64,000 nt of DNA from an uncultured Fulvivirga sp. (GCA_947500555.1 CANMSE010000004.1:62001-126000); one strand, 5' to 3'; shown: positions 27,301 to 36,051, numbered from the stretch's first letter. The notes: generated by a model from the sequence alone, not told the origin. A program made the numbers and translations.

Positions 27301-27513
27301 GGGTATACGCTTCCACAGTCAATCATATCGAAGTTGGGCATGTCGAATGCGCGTGTATTCGTTCAGGGTCAGAACCTTCATGTGTTCACCGGTTACCAGG
27401 GCTTGGATCCTGAATTGAATGTGAGCCGAACCTCCGATGTTCTGGGGGGTGTTGATTTGAATACAAATCCTTTGAACAGGACGTATGCGTTTGGAGTAAA
27501 TGTTACATTCTAA
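24385..27513 (+). CDS. SusC/RagA-type TonB-dependent outer-membrane transporter
   Basis: A 1042-residue SusC-family protein. Order: signal peptide to about residue 23 (FSDSWAQ), carboxypeptidase-regulatory-like domain (RTVSGKVTSIEDGSSLPGVN; about 24-100), TonB-dependent plug starting QLSEVVVIGYGEVDKRKLISS near 105, with RIRGVNSISGGRSPLYVIDG and AAATAIYGSRASNGVILITTK, then a long beta-barrel ending NRTYAFGVNVTF. It imports an oligomer together with SusD and needs TonB energy. The gene is richer in GC than its neighbours. No glycosidase or peptidase in the locus hints at the substrate. Confidence 0.96.
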   Translation: MKKFLLLSFMLMFAFAFSDSWAQERTVSGKVTSIEDGSSLPGVNVVLKGTTTGTVTDIDGNFNLSVPSDGGILVFSFIGLASEEVVVGARSLIDLQMSPDVTQLSEVVVIGYGEVDKRKLISSVASVDGKELAAMPVVSFDQALQGKAAGVQVTTTSGVLGSSPKIRIRGVNSISGGRSPLYVIDGVPIQSGEFSAFAAGQLNGLADINPNDIESYEVLKDGAATAIYGSRASNGVILITTKSGSKSGKPQINYSMTIGANQVANRFDLLNAEEFITISNEKFASAGLPPQAFPGDNNEDTDWQDEIYRTGIVQQHNLNITGGNENLSYFFSVGMSDQEGAIDQNSLQRYSARANMDYTANDWLSAGVKMQVSRQRSNGLNVGSSGLSGNVAGGTRLFPNVPVFDADHPTGYNLTADNNALGAGNNLQNIAFNLTNIRFVLDNNQQETINLRFLGNAYAQVKLPLGFSLRTQIGIDNADTRDFQSLDPRHGDGNPTGLVFRRLTNSIQWNWQNTLSWRRTIADNHNFFAVVGTEYQQSTFDSFDASGQDFSDAFFIQSGLISGSFNTQSSAGFYGQSGFASLFGRLNYDYDNRYLITVSARRDAISQLPEATREDTFFGGSVGWNIAQENFFNVTVINDLKLRGGWAQTGNTVFSTLFPALGTYGPELYGDATAIRFENVGNPDLLWETTTKTNIGLDFAILSNRISGSVDYFVSKTEDLVLAAPTPPLLGIPQNSINLNVGEMENSGLELAISSTNIEANGFTWTTSFNATFQQNEVTTLSNNNADIVNLSPFNIVRVGEPIGALFGWESAGVNPANGNPMYNTPDRGIIQGNPDDNSYYLYDPANPTELTPTTALGENDKTIIGQIQPDVYGGLTNTFSYKGIDLSVALTYAFGHQVYNGTRENGLTNFFQNNTKEILNRWTPSNPNTDIPRLSLDNDNFYFFNSSLNAGSAETRFVEDADYVRIQNVTLGYTLPQSIISKLGMSNARVFVQGQNLHVFTGYQGLDPELNVSRTSDVLGGVDLNTNPLNRTYAFGVNVTF

Positions 27514-27526
27514 AAAGAAGAGAACG

Positions 27527-29098
27527 ATGAGAAATTTAAAATATTTAGTACTAGGTTTTTGTGGCTTGTTTTTAATGAGTTGTGAAGACGATGTGTTGGA
27601 AGTAGTTCCAAAGGATGCGTTGGCGGAGAATACGGCCTTTGTGAGTGCTTCTACGATCGAGTTGGCAATCAATGGGGTGTATGATGCGGCCCAGTCCGGA
27701 TTTTATCGTGGGAGTGAAGGGGTTGCTGGTAACCGTGGGTATATCTTTGGTGCCGCCCACATTCAGCAGGCTGATATGCGTGGGGAGGACATGTTGTTGA
27801 TCAACACGTTCTATGGAATCACCTACCAGGCGACCTACAATACCACATCTGAGAACAACCGTTATTTCTGGGAGAATGGGTATCGGGTGAACAATTTGGC
27901 GAACCTGTTTATCGTAGGTGCAGAGCAGGCGATCGAGGGCGAAGTGATTGATGAGCCCACGGGTTTGGCCTATATTGCTGAGGCGAGGTTTTTACGAGCG
28001 TTGACCTACCATGAGATGGTGCTTCATTTTGCTCGTCCTTACACTGATGGCAATGGGTCTAATCCGGGTTTACCGATCGTACTGAGTGCGAATAACGGTC
28101 CGGCTGCGGTGGAGGAGAATGAGGGGTTAGGTCGATCGACAGTAGCGGAGACGTATGCCCAGATATTGGCAGACCTTGATTTTGCAGAGGCTAATCTTCC
28201 GGAGAGCAGAGCCAGTGCTATATTGACCACCACCAGAGCGACCAGTGGGGCAGCGATTGCGTTGAAGACCCGTGTCTATCTTCACATGGGGGATTATGCG
28301 AATGTAATTACCGAGGGGAACAAGATTGTTTCTGCGGGTGCTCCCTTTACCGGTAGTGGTTATGCTTTGGAGGCTGCTTTCGGTCCATTTGAGGACAACA
28401 CCAGTGATGAGAGTATCTTCTCGATGAACATGAGTGCGAATGATAACCTGAATGTGAATTCCGCCTTGGCGAACATGTATGGTTCCTCGTCCCTGGGTGC
28501 CAGGGGAGAAGTAGCGATCAGTCCTATTATCTGGAATGAGACGTTTTGGGATGCGGATGACATTCGCAGATCAGCAACGTTTGTGGCTGCAGGAGCTAAT
28601 GGTCGATTGTTTACTACCAAGTACAACGATTATGTAAACAATGCTGATTTTTCACCTATTTTACGTTATGCAGAAGTGTTGTTGAACTTGGCAGAAGCTG
28701 AGGCTCGTAGGGGTAATACAGGCCGAGGTTCAGATTTACTGAATGCGGTACGTGACCGTTACATTTCAGGAGGGATGACCTCCTATGGTACTATTGCAGA
28801 TGCGAACACGTTGACCCAACGTATTTTACAAGAACGCAGGATTGAATATCTGGCCGAAGGGCAACGCTGGAAAGATATTCATCGTCTGGCACTGGATCCG
28901 AATTTCAGCACCGGAGGTATTCCTGCCAAGATGCTATCAGCGGACGTTAGTGGCAGTACTTACGAGATTGGAACTACGGATTTAACAAAGAACGTTGGAT
29001 TTATTCCATATGCCGACTTTAGGTTCTTATGGCCGTTACCTGCGACTGAGGTTGCGATTAACCCAACACTGGCAGCGCAACAAAACCCTGGTTATTAA
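27527..29098 (+). CDS. SusD/RagB-type surface lipoprotein
   Basis: A 523-residue SusD-family lipoprotein. Lipobox LFLMSC follows MRNLKYLVLGFCG. Family regions include EARFLRALTYHEMVLHFARPYTDG (TPR-like, about 155-180) and RILQERRIEYLAEGQRWKDIHRLA near 440, ending WPLPATEVAINPTLAAQQNPGY. It caps SusC at the outer surface and binds substrate. The ATG at 27527 is chosen because the lipoprotein signal starts there; it lies 13 bases after the SusC stop. Confidence 0.96.
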   Translation: MRNLKYLVLGFCGLFLMSCEDDVLEVVPKDALAENTAFVSASTIELAINGVYDAAQSGFYRGSEGVAGNRGYIFGAAHIQQADMRGEDMLLINTFYGITYQATYNTTSENNRYFWENGYRVNNLANLFIVGAEQAIEGEVIDEPTGLAYIAEARFLRALTYHEMVLHFARPYTDGNGSNPGLPIVLSANNGPAAVEENEGLGRSTVAETYAQILADLDFAEANLPESRASAILTTTRATSGAAIALKTRVYLHMGDYANVITEGNKIVSAGAPFTGSGYALEAAFGPFEDNTSDESIFSMNMSANDNLNVNSALANMYGSSSLGARGEVAISPIIWNETFWDADDIRRSATFVAAGANGRLFTTKYNDYVNNADFSPILRYAEVLLNLAEAEARRGNTGRGSDLLNAVRDRYISGGMTSYGTIADANTLTQRILQERRIEYLAEGQRWKDIHRLALDPNFSTGGIPAKMLSADVSGSTYEIGTTDLTKNVGFIPYADFRFLWPLPATEVAINPTLAAQQNPGY

Positions 29099-29116
29099 TT
29101 ATTAAATACAACTAAC

Positions 29117-30010
29117 ATGAAAAATATAAAATTATTTATACTATTCTTGGCAGTATTGGTGGTAGCTACCTCCTGTGCTGATCGGGAAGATTTCGATGAT
29201 TTAGCATCAGCCGACTATAAGTGGGTTGGTTTAACCTCACCAGAGTCTTCCAACACATCGGTTGCCAGTATTTTCGAGGGAAATGGTAGTGTACCTGGTT
29301 TCGTTACAATAACTGTATCAACAGGAGGGGCACTTACCAATGATAACAATATTGATGTTGCTATCGAATTTAGTGGTGAAGCGACATTTGGAGAAGATTT
29401 TGTTATCGTAGATGCTTCGAATGTGTCAAATGTATCTACAAAAGGTATGACTGTGACTATACCTGCAGATACGCTGGTTACTTCTTTTCAGGTTCAGACA
29501 ATCACAAATGTTGAATTAGAGTCCGACAGATCTGTTGCCTTGGAAATAGTTTCTAACTCAATGGATTACGCCATAGGATATCCAAGAAAGCAAGCATTGA
29601 ATCTTATTATACTTGATGATGATTGTGAGTTTATCCTGGAAGATGACTTTACAGGTGCGAACGAAACAAATGAAAATTCTGTAGGCCTGTTCGGTGAAAA
29701 TGGCCCGTATGATGCTAATGTTACGATAATTGAAGCCACCACACTGTCCATAGGAAATGTTTTTGACTTTGGGTGGGAGGTACTTGCCGTGTTAAATCCG
29801 GCTGACAATACTTTGTCCATTAGTTCTCAGGGACCCTTTTCCGCATTATCATGTGGAGCGCCTATAACTGACTGGTTTATTGAAGGTACAGGTCAGTTAA
29901 GTCCATGTACTACTGCCATAGCTTTAGATTTGGATGTTAGTTCGGTTGCAGCCTGTGATGGTGACGGGTTTGCCTTTCAATTATTAATGGATATTGATTT
30001 TACCAACTAA
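29117..30010 (+). CDS. Lipoprotein downstream of SusD, Calx-beta-like
   Basis: A 297-residue lipoprotein (lipobox VATSC) that is the third gene of the SusCD unit, 18 bases after SusD. Residues 60-175 resemble a Calx-beta/DUF-type Ig strand pattern: GAL...IDVAIEFSGEATFGEDFVIV and VTIPADTLVTSFQVQTI, then KQALNLIILDDD. The C-terminal 120 residues are beta-rich with four Cys and no known motif. In this position such proteins often act as surface glycan-binding proteins; here this is an inference. Base composition returns to the AT-rich local average. Confidence 0.75.
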   Translation: MKNIKLFILFLAVLVVATSCADREDFDDLASADYKWVGLTSPESSNTSVASIFEGNGSVPGFVTITVSTGGALTNDNNIDVAIEFSGEATFGEDFVIVDASNVSNVSTKGMTVTIPADTLVTSFQVQTITNVELESDRSVALEIVSNSMDYAIGYPRKQALNLIILDDDCEFILEDDFTGANETNENSVGLFGENGPYDANVTIIEATTLSIGNVFDFGWEVLAVLNPADNTLSISSQGPFSALSCGAPITDWFIEGTGQLSPCTTAIALDLDVSSVAACDGDGFAFQLLMDIDFTN

Positions 30011-30065
30011 TGGACATTTGTGATTAATCCTGAATGACGTAACAGTTTAAGAAGGATAAAGGATT

Positions 30066-30098
30066 AAATAGCATCGAGGATTATCTCGATGCTATTTT
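30066..30098 (+). terminator. Terminator of the SusCD operon
   Basis: AAATAGCATCGAG-GATTAT-CTCGATGCTATTT forms a 13-base perfect stem with a 6-base loop, ending in TTTT on the forward strand. It lies 55 bases after the lipoprotein stop. The flanking 30099-30263 holds nothing recognisable. Confidence 0.75.
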
Positions 30099-30263
30099 AT
30101 GTAGAGGGCATATAGTTAGGGAGTATTTGTTTCCCAACGATAAGCAATTCAGGTTGAGTAGAATTGACATATCACATAGCACTATGAAAAAAATTTTCAA
30201 AAAAATAGACGGGTTAAATGTGCTGATTATACCTAATTATCTTCTAAATCAATCTGGAATTTG

Positions 30264-31313
30264 CTAATCCTGAAGAACGTTACTGATGAATGTAGATTTA
30301 AGGAAAAGCCAGAACAGTAACAAAACTAATGCCCAGGTGAGATAATTTCTATAAAAATCAGCTGTGTCTTTGTATCTGGTCTCTTTTATTTCAGCCTTTT
30401 CGTATTGGTCAATAAGGTTAAATACATTTTGCAGGGCCTCATTATCCGATGCTCTGAAAAACTGTCCTTTACCTATTTTGGCAATTTCTCGTAAGGTAGT
30501 TTCATCCATTGTGTTTTCTACCATTCTTGGTCTACCAAAGAAATCTTTTCCGAAAGGAACTTTGCCTTCCTTTCCAATGGCAATAGTATACGTTTTTATA
30601 TCATAGGCGGAAGCCAACTTAGCGGCAGTAATTGGGTCTATGTTTCCTGCTGTATTATCACCATCACTCAAAAGAATACAAACTTTTGATTTGGAGTCGG
30701 TTTCTGTCATCCTATTTGTAGCTACAGCCAAGGCACTACCTATCGCTGTCCCTCGGTTTTCGATCATTTCAAAATTTATGTCATCAATGTAAGTTTTGAG
30801 CAAGTCATAATCAGTAGTTAATGGAGATAGAGAATAGGCGTCACCTGAAAAAATGACTATACCAATTCGGTCTTGCAAACGCCCGTCAATAAAGTCTTTC
30901 GCCACTTGCTTGGCCGCCTCTAATCTGTTAGGCGTAAAATCTTCGATTTGCATTGATTGAGAGATATCTACCACCAGCATGATATCAATACCTTCGGTGT
31001 ACTGTTCAACTTTTTCATTAGTTTTTTGAGGTCTGGCAAGAGCTACAACCAAAAAAGTGAAAATTAAGATCATCAATAGATCAGGTAAAAGTCTTATCAA
31101 AGTAAGAGGGTTTGAAACCACCTGACTTTTAGTGATGGCAATAGGCAATTTTTGATTGAAGTAGTATCGAATAATCCATCTGAAAATAAAGAAAAGAGGA
31201 ATTAACGCTAATCCAAATAACGCAATGCTAAACTCCCAGGTGTAACCTTGTAAAATTGAGGGAGAAAAATTGTCGAAAGAATACCAGGGTAATGAAGTAG
31301 TTTGTTCAGCCAT
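30264..31313 (-). CDS. batA: BatA-like VWA-domain membrane protein
   Basis: A 349-residue protein with two N-terminal membrane helices (about 28-48 and 78-93), a von Willebrand A domain from 108 and a third helix near 328-345. The MIDAS motif is DISQS at D116-S120, followed by SPLTTDYDLL and LSDGDNTAGN. It matches BatA of the Bacteroidota 'aerotolerance' cluster. Its start overlaps the stop of the BatD-like gene by 8 bases. BatB and the TPR protein BatC, normally next, are absent and the operon stops here. Confidence 0.85.
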   Translation of the reverse strand: MAEQTTSLPWYSFDNFSPSILQGYTWEFSIALFGLALIPLFFIFRWIIRYYFNQKLPIAITKSQVVSNPLTLIRLLPDLLMILIFTFLVVALARPQKTNEKVEQYTEGIDIMLVVDISQSMQIEDFTPNRLEAAKQVAKDFIDGRLQDRIGIVIFSGDAYSLSPLTTDYDLLKTYIDDINFEMIENRGTAIGSALAVATNRMTETDSKSKVCILLSDGDNTAGNIDPITAAKLASAYDIKTYTIAIGKEGKVPFGKDFFGRPRMVENTMDETTLREIAKIGKGQFFRASDNEALQNVFNLIDQYEKAEIKETRYKDTADFYRNYLTWALVLLLFWLFLKSTFISNVLQD

Positions 31314-32199
31314 GCTTTACTTCATTTACTTTATCTAAAAATGTGTTTTCGGAGAACCTCAATAGCTCATTAAATACGTCAGCATCTACCTGCTCTTTGC
31401 CTCCGTATAATGATCGATCTATGGATCTAAGTTCTTTTTCAATAGACTGAAGATGATCAAATGTTAAAAGTTCTCTAGTCGTCATTTTGGTATAAGGACG
31501 TCTTTCTAACTTTTCGTGATAGAGCTTCCAGAGCTTAGAAATATTCTCAGTTAATTTTTCATTCGATGAATTACTTTTAAAAGACTCAAATTGCACTTTA
31601 TATTTTTGATGTTTGCTGGTTAGCTTTCTTATCATAAACCATTTTCTTATTGGCTTTCCGAAGATCAGATACCCAGCTACGAGCAAGACGATAAAAATCA
31701 GCACACCGATTATCAAGTACGGATAGTTCAGAGCAAGATTAACATATCGATAAGTGGTATTTTCAATGAGTGGCATGGCTTCAACAGCAACGGAGTCTGG
31801 TATTTCAGCAACGAGGTGTTCAAGTATTATGGAGTCTTGTTGAGCTAGTATTTTTATACTATCACCACCCACTATTTGAAAAATTGGAAGGCTAAATAGT
31901 TGCACACTATCAATCTCAAAACTAGTGATATAGTATAATGCACTATCATAGCTGGTATCTGAAGTTGAAGCTGTAGGATAAAACACCTTTTCACCCAGCT
32001 CATAGGGACTATAATCATACAGAGAGTCTGGAAATACAACATCTAATTCAATAGGATAAGAGGCAGTAAGAACGTATGGTGTCCCTACTCCAATCTTAAT
32101 ACTATCTTCAATGAAATAACCTTGAACAGAGATCTCCTGGCCGAGACACAAAACTGAAAAAAGAGAAATTATACAACTTAAAAATACCTTTCTATACAC
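31306..32199 (-). CDS. BatD-like/DUF4381-like membrane protein of Bat cluster
   Basis: A 297-residue protein with signal peptide (SVLCLGQ), a beta-rich periplasmic part (about 22-150), one transmembrane helix near 155-178 (YPYLIIGVLIFIVLLVAGYLIF), and a cytoplasmic helical tail. The build is that of the unnamed protein found between DUF58 and BatA in many Bacteroidota. Overlaps both neighbours by 8 bases, so translation of all three is coupled. No catalytic motif. Confidence 0.75.
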   Translation of the reverse strand: MYRKVFLSCIISLFSVLCLGQEISVQGYFIEDSIKIGVGTPYVLTASYPIELDVVFPDSLYDYSPYELGEKVFYPTASTSDTSYDSALYYITSFEIDSVQLFSLPIFQIVGGDSIKILAQQDSIILEHLVAEIPDSVAVEAMPLIENTTYRYVNLALNYPYLIIGVLIFIVLLVAGYLIFGKPIRKWFMIRKLTSKHQKYKVQFESFKSNSSNEKLTENISKLWKLYHEKLERRPYTKMTTRELLTFDHLQSIEKELRSIDRSLYGGKEQVDADVFNELLRFSENTFLDKVNEVKHG

Positions 32200-33070
32200 T
32201 CTTCAACGATTTGTTTCTCACTCTAAATAGCTTCAATAATTTAGGAACATAGTCATCATCTGTATCTACAGATATGAAATTGATTTGATGTTTTTTTGCG
32301 AATGTATTTAGCTCCTCTTCATTAGCAGTATAATTTTTCTGCAATGTAGATCTAAAGCTCCCAAATGAAGTATTGACCCAAACTGTTTTTTTACTTTCCT
32401 TATCTAAGACGGGTACTATACCCAACTTTGGGAGTTTTGTTTCTCTCTTGTCAGTCACTCTTATGGCTACCATATCATGCTTTTTAGCCATTCCTTTTAG
32501 ATTATGAAAATAACCCTCGTCTATAAAGTCGGAGATGAATATCATAACACTTCTTCTCCTTAAGGTATTTAAAGAAAATAATGCCGCTTTACTCAAGTCA
32601 GTACGACTTGATGCGGGCTTTAGATCTATCAGATTATGGATTATTTCATATGCCTGTTTAATACCCTTAGCAGGCTTAACGTATTTCTCTTTTTGATCTG
32701 AAAAGCATACCAGTCCGACCTGACTTCCTTCCTTCGTAGCAGCTAGAGCTAGCACTCCGCAAATTTCTTTTCCTATATCCAGTTTTTGCTTCCCATCAGC
32801 TCCTATTTCCTGAGACCCACTCACATCAAGAATAAAGAAAACGGTTTGTTCTTTTTCTTCTTTGAACGTCTTTACGAAAGTCCCATGGCCCTTAGCACTG
32901 ACATTCCAGTCTATGGTTCGAATGTCATCGCCATACTGATACATTCTTACATCATCGAATTCGAGTCCGGATCCTTTGAAGATCGAATGGAAATCACCCT
33001 GCATCTGACTATTAATAGCCTTTCTAATCTGTATTTCGTATTTTCGAAGCTTCTTTAGAATATCCTTCAT
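32192..33070 (-). CDS. DUF58 protein
   Basis: A 292-residue cytoplasmic protein of the DUF58 family, a VWA-like fold. IFKGSGLEFDDVRMYQYGDDIRTIDWNVSAK near 30-60 is the signature, then FFILDVSGSQEIG (MIDAS-like DVSGS) and FISDFIDE. In Bat clusters it works with the MoxR AAA ATPase. The MoxR gene is not adjacent; upstream is the divergent DUF4296 gene. The ATG at 33070 is preferred because MKDILKKLRKYEIQIRKAI is the usual beginning; the alternative at 33136 adds 22 unlikely residues. Confidence 0.9.
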   Translation of the reverse strand: MKDILKKLRKYEIQIRKAINSQMQGDFHSIFKGSGLEFDDVRMYQYGDDIRTIDWNVSAKGHGTFVKTFKEEKEQTVFFILDVSGSQEIGADGKQKLDIGKEICGVLALAATKEGSQVGLVCFSDQKEKYVKPAKGIKQAYEIIHNLIDLKPASSRTDLSKAALFSLNTLRRRSVMIFISDFIDEGYFHNLKGMAKKHDMVAIRVTDKRETKLPKLGIVPVLDKESKKTVWVNTSFGSFRSTLQKNYTANEEELNTFAKKHQINFISVDTDDDYVPKLLKLFRVRNKSLKSV

Positions 33071-33190
33071 ACGTGCAATTTTAACGTATTGGTAGCGCAA
33101 AAATGTGGAATAATACTTGTTTGGAAAAATAAGCAACCCAAAGGAATAGAAAATATATTAACGGTTAAAAATTGCTAAATTGTTAAAGAA

Positions 33191-33616
33191 ATGATCAGGC
33201 TATCATTATTACTTATTATCAGTGGTGCAATTACATTTTCTTGCAGCAGAGACAGGTCATCCGATGAAGTGATTTCTGAGGAGGGAATGTCATTAATTCT
33301 TTTGGATATCTACATTTCTGAGAATGAATTATCGAATTTGGGTATGAATAGAGATACCACAGTTGAGATATTCAAAAAGTATGAAAAACTTATCTTTGAA
33401 CGAAATAATATTGACGAAGAGAAGTACAGAAAAAGTTTGACTTACTACTATGATCATCCTGATATGCTTGAGAAAATATATGATATTGTTCTAGATTCTC
33501 TTACACTCAGGGAGTCCAAAATTAAAGCTAGAATGGAATCTGAAAGACTACGAAAAGATTCTGTAAAACTAGCGACTGATACATTAAAAGTGAATGAAAT
33601 AGAAGTAACAGAATAA
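33191..33616 (+). CDS. DUF4296 lipoprotein
   Basis: A 141-residue lipoprotein with lipobox ITFSC. The helical domain carries SEEGMSLILLDIYISENELSN and IFKKYEKLIFERNNIDEEKYRKSLTYYYDHPD, the typical DUF4296 pattern of Bacteroidota. Function unknown. MutS2 starts with a GTG immediately after its stop codon, so the two are co-translated. Confidence 0.85.
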   Translation: MIRLSLLLIISGAITFSCSRDRSSDEVISEEGMSLILLDIYISENELSNLGMNRDTTVEIFKKYEKLIFERNNIDEEKYRKSLTYYYDHPDMLEKIYDIVLDSLTLRESKIKARMESERLRKDSVKLATDTLKVNEIEVTE

Positions 33617-35998
33617 GTGTTTTACCCTCAAGATATTGAAATCAAACTTGGCTTTGATAAAATCAAAGAGCAAATTCATTCGAAATGCACCTCTTCCTTA
33701 GGGCAATCACTTATAGATAAAATTCGCTTTACATCTAAGTTTGAATTAGTAAGCAAATTACTTAAGCAGACAAAAGAATTTATGCAAATCATCAATTCTG
33801 GCGACTCATTTTCTGTTGGGGAGTTTGTTGATGTTTCATCTTCTTTAAAGAAGAGCAGTACTATTGGTGCTTTTTGTACGGAACTAGAATTGCTTGATAT
33901 AGCAAAATCCACCACTACATTAATCAACTGTCTTACCTTTATTGATAGGAGGAAGGAAGAATATCCACACTTACATGAATTGGGAAAATACATAGTTGGC
34001 GATATTAGTATAGGAGATGATATATCTGACAAAATTGATAAAGAAGGTAGAGTAAAGGATAATGCAAGCACTCATTTAAGTGAAATTAGAGTTTCTCTGC
34101 GCTCGAAATACAACCAGGTCAGGAAGTCATTACAGAGTATTTATAAAAATTCTATAGCACAGGGTTATGTTCCAGAGGGAGCTTCAATCACCGTACGCGA
34201 TGGACGTATGGTGATTCCGGTATTGACAGAATATAAACGAAGGGTACCAGGATTTGTTCATGATGAATCATCTACAGGTAGCACTATTTTTCTGGAGCCT
34301 ACAGCTGTTTTGGAAGGCAATAATGAGATCAGAGAATTAGAATATGCCGAAAAACGTGAGGTTATTAAAATTCTTACGAAATTAACTGATTTGGTACGTG
34401 TAAATTTACCACTGTTAGAAAGTGGCTTGTCTTATCTTTCTAAGCTCGATTTCATCAGAGCTAAGGCAAAATTTTCAAATGATATTGATGCTATTGTTCC
34501 TGAAATTAATAACAAAGCTTATATAGACTGGAAAACGGCCAGGCACCCACTCTTATTGAGAGCATTAGAAAAAGAAGGTAAATCTATTATTCCATTGAGT
34601 GTCAAATTAGATGCTAATTCACGATTGGTTATCATTTCAGGCCCCAATGCTGGAGGTAAATCTGTGAGTCTGAAGACGGTGGGATTATTGCAATACATGC
34701 TTCAATGTGGCTTGCCGATCCCGTTAGAAGAGTCTTCAACCGCTGGCATCTTTACAAAGGTTTTTATAGATATTGGGGATGAGCAGTCTCTTGAAAATGA
34801 CTTAAGTACGTATAGCTCTCATTTGAAGAGTATGAAATTCTTTCTTCAAAATGCTGACAAAGAAACACTCTGTCTCATTGATGAGTTTGGTACAGGAACG
34901 GATCCACAATTTGGTGGCGCTATAGCTGAAGCAGTTCTAAAAAAATTGAATGAACAAAAGTCATATGGTATCATCACCACACATTACAGCAATATTAAAA
35001 ACTTTGCAGAGTCAACCGATGGGATAGTAAATGGAGCCATGCGATTTGATATGGAGAAGCTGGAACCACTTTTTCAATTGGAGATTGGTAAGCCTGGTAG
35101 TTCTTTTTCTTTGGAAATTGCTCGAAAAACAGGCTTGTCTGATGACATAATAAAATATGCAAAAGAAAAAATTGGAGATAAAAGTATTGATGTTGATGAT
35201 TTACTTAATAGGCTTGAACGCCAAAAACAAGAAATAAAATCTCGGGATGAACGCTTGAAGCAGAGAGAAACTGAAGTGCAAAAACTAGAAGGCGATTATA
35301 AAAAGTTGTACGAGGAACTAGAGAGTGATAAGAAAGGAATCATTAAAAAAGCAAAAGATGAGGCTGCTAAACTTTTGAGTGATACCAATAAAGAAATAGA
35401 AAAAACCATTCGACATATAAAATCTAATAATGCTCAAAAGTCAGAAACTCGAAAAGTCAGAGATCGGCTGAAGACCTTAAAGGAGAAAGTTGATGAACCC
35501 AAGCTCCGGGTAAAACCCCTAAAAAAGGACAACTCCATAATTGAAGTAGGAGATAATGTGAAGTTGATAGATCAGGATGTGACAGGAACAGTCATGTCAA
35601 TCAAAGGCAATGACCTTGAAGTGCAAATAGGATTACTGAAAACTAAACTCAAGAAGGAGCGCGTAGAAAAGATTTCTAAGGGGGTAACAAAAGCAATTAA
35701 GAAGCAAAAGGCTGCTACTTCTCATGGAATGAACCTAACCAGCAAGCTTTCTGAATTTAGTACAACTCTCGATGTTCGTGGTAAGCGCGCTGAAGAAGTA
35801 ATGTCTGAGCTGGATCGATATCTGGATGATGCGATCTTATTCGGTCTTAATGAAGTAAAAATTCTTCATGGCAAAGGAAATGGAGTACTTCGTGAGGTAG
35901 TTAGGAATTATGCAAGAAGCCAATCTTTCGTAGCATCCGCTACAGATGAGCATATGGAAAGAGGTGGGAGTGGAATAACTGTTATAGGTCTAAAATAG
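33617..35998 (+). CDS. mutS2: MutS2 (endonuclease/ribosome rescue ATPase)
   Basis: A 793-residue MutS2. The N-terminal core and lever (1-300) leads to the ATPase: Walker A GPNAGGKS at 342-349, DEFGTGTDPQFGGA with Walker B and signature, and TTHYSNIKNFA. A coiled coil (about 530-600) follows, a KOW-like linker, and a C-terminal Smr domain (TLDVRGKRAEEVMSELDRYLD, then ILHGKGNGVLREVV). In other bacteria it suppresses recombination or splits collided ribosomes. Length is normal. The GTG start directly follows the DUF4296 stop. Its TAG stop lies inside a 38-base palindrome. Confidence 0.95.
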   Translation: MFYPQDIEIKLGFDKIKEQIHSKCTSSLGQSLIDKIRFTSKFELVSKLLKQTKEFMQIINSGDSFSVGEFVDVSSSLKKSSTIGAFCTELELLDIAKSTTTLINCLTFIDRRKEEYPHLHELGKYIVGDISIGDDISDKIDKEGRVKDNASTHLSEIRVSLRSKYNQVRKSLQSIYKNSIAQGYVPEGASITVRDGRMVIPVLTEYKRRVPGFVHDESSTGSTIFLEPTAVLEGNNEIRELEYAEKREVIKILTKLTDLVRVNLPLLESGLSYLSKLDFIRAKAKFSNDIDAIVPEINNKAYIDWKTARHPLLLRALEKEGKSIIPLSVKLDANSRLVIISGPNAGGKSVSLKTVGLLQYMLQCGLPIPLEESSTAGIFTKVFIDIGDEQSLENDLSTYSSHLKSMKFFLQNADKETLCLIDEFGTGTDPQFGGAIAEAVLKKLNEQKSYGIITTHYSNIKNFAESTDGIVNGAMRFDMEKLEPLFQLEIGKPGSSFSLEIARKTGLSDDIIKYAKEKIGDKSIDVDDLLNRLERQKQEIKSRDERLKQRETEVQKLEGDYKKLYEELESDKKGIIKKAKDEAAKLLSDTNKEIEKTIRHIKSNNAQKSETRKVRDRLKTLKEKVDEPKLRVKPLKKDNSIIEVGDNVKLIDQDVTGTVMSIKGNDLEVQIGLLKTKLKKERVEKISKGVTKAIKKQKAATSHGMNLTSKLSEFSTTLDVRGKRAEEVMSELDRYLDDAILFGLNEVKILHGKGNGVLREVVRNYARSQSFVASATDEHMERGGSGITVIGLK

Positions 35999-36029
35999 AA
36001 AAGGCCTCAATTGAGGCCTTTTCTATTTT
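35992..36029. terminator. Bidirectional terminator, 38-base perfect palindrome
   Basis: The arms AAAATAGAAAAGGCCTCAA and its exact complement meet at the centre, giving a 19-base perfect stem with a GC core and T-rich flanks on both strands. It contains the mutS2 stop codon (35996-35998) and also ends the convergent lipoprotein gene at 36052. Terminators extending both ways are common, but stop-codon inclusion and perfect symmetry are notable. Confidence 0.85.
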
Positions 36030-36051
36030 GATTATTAAATGCTATTATATT

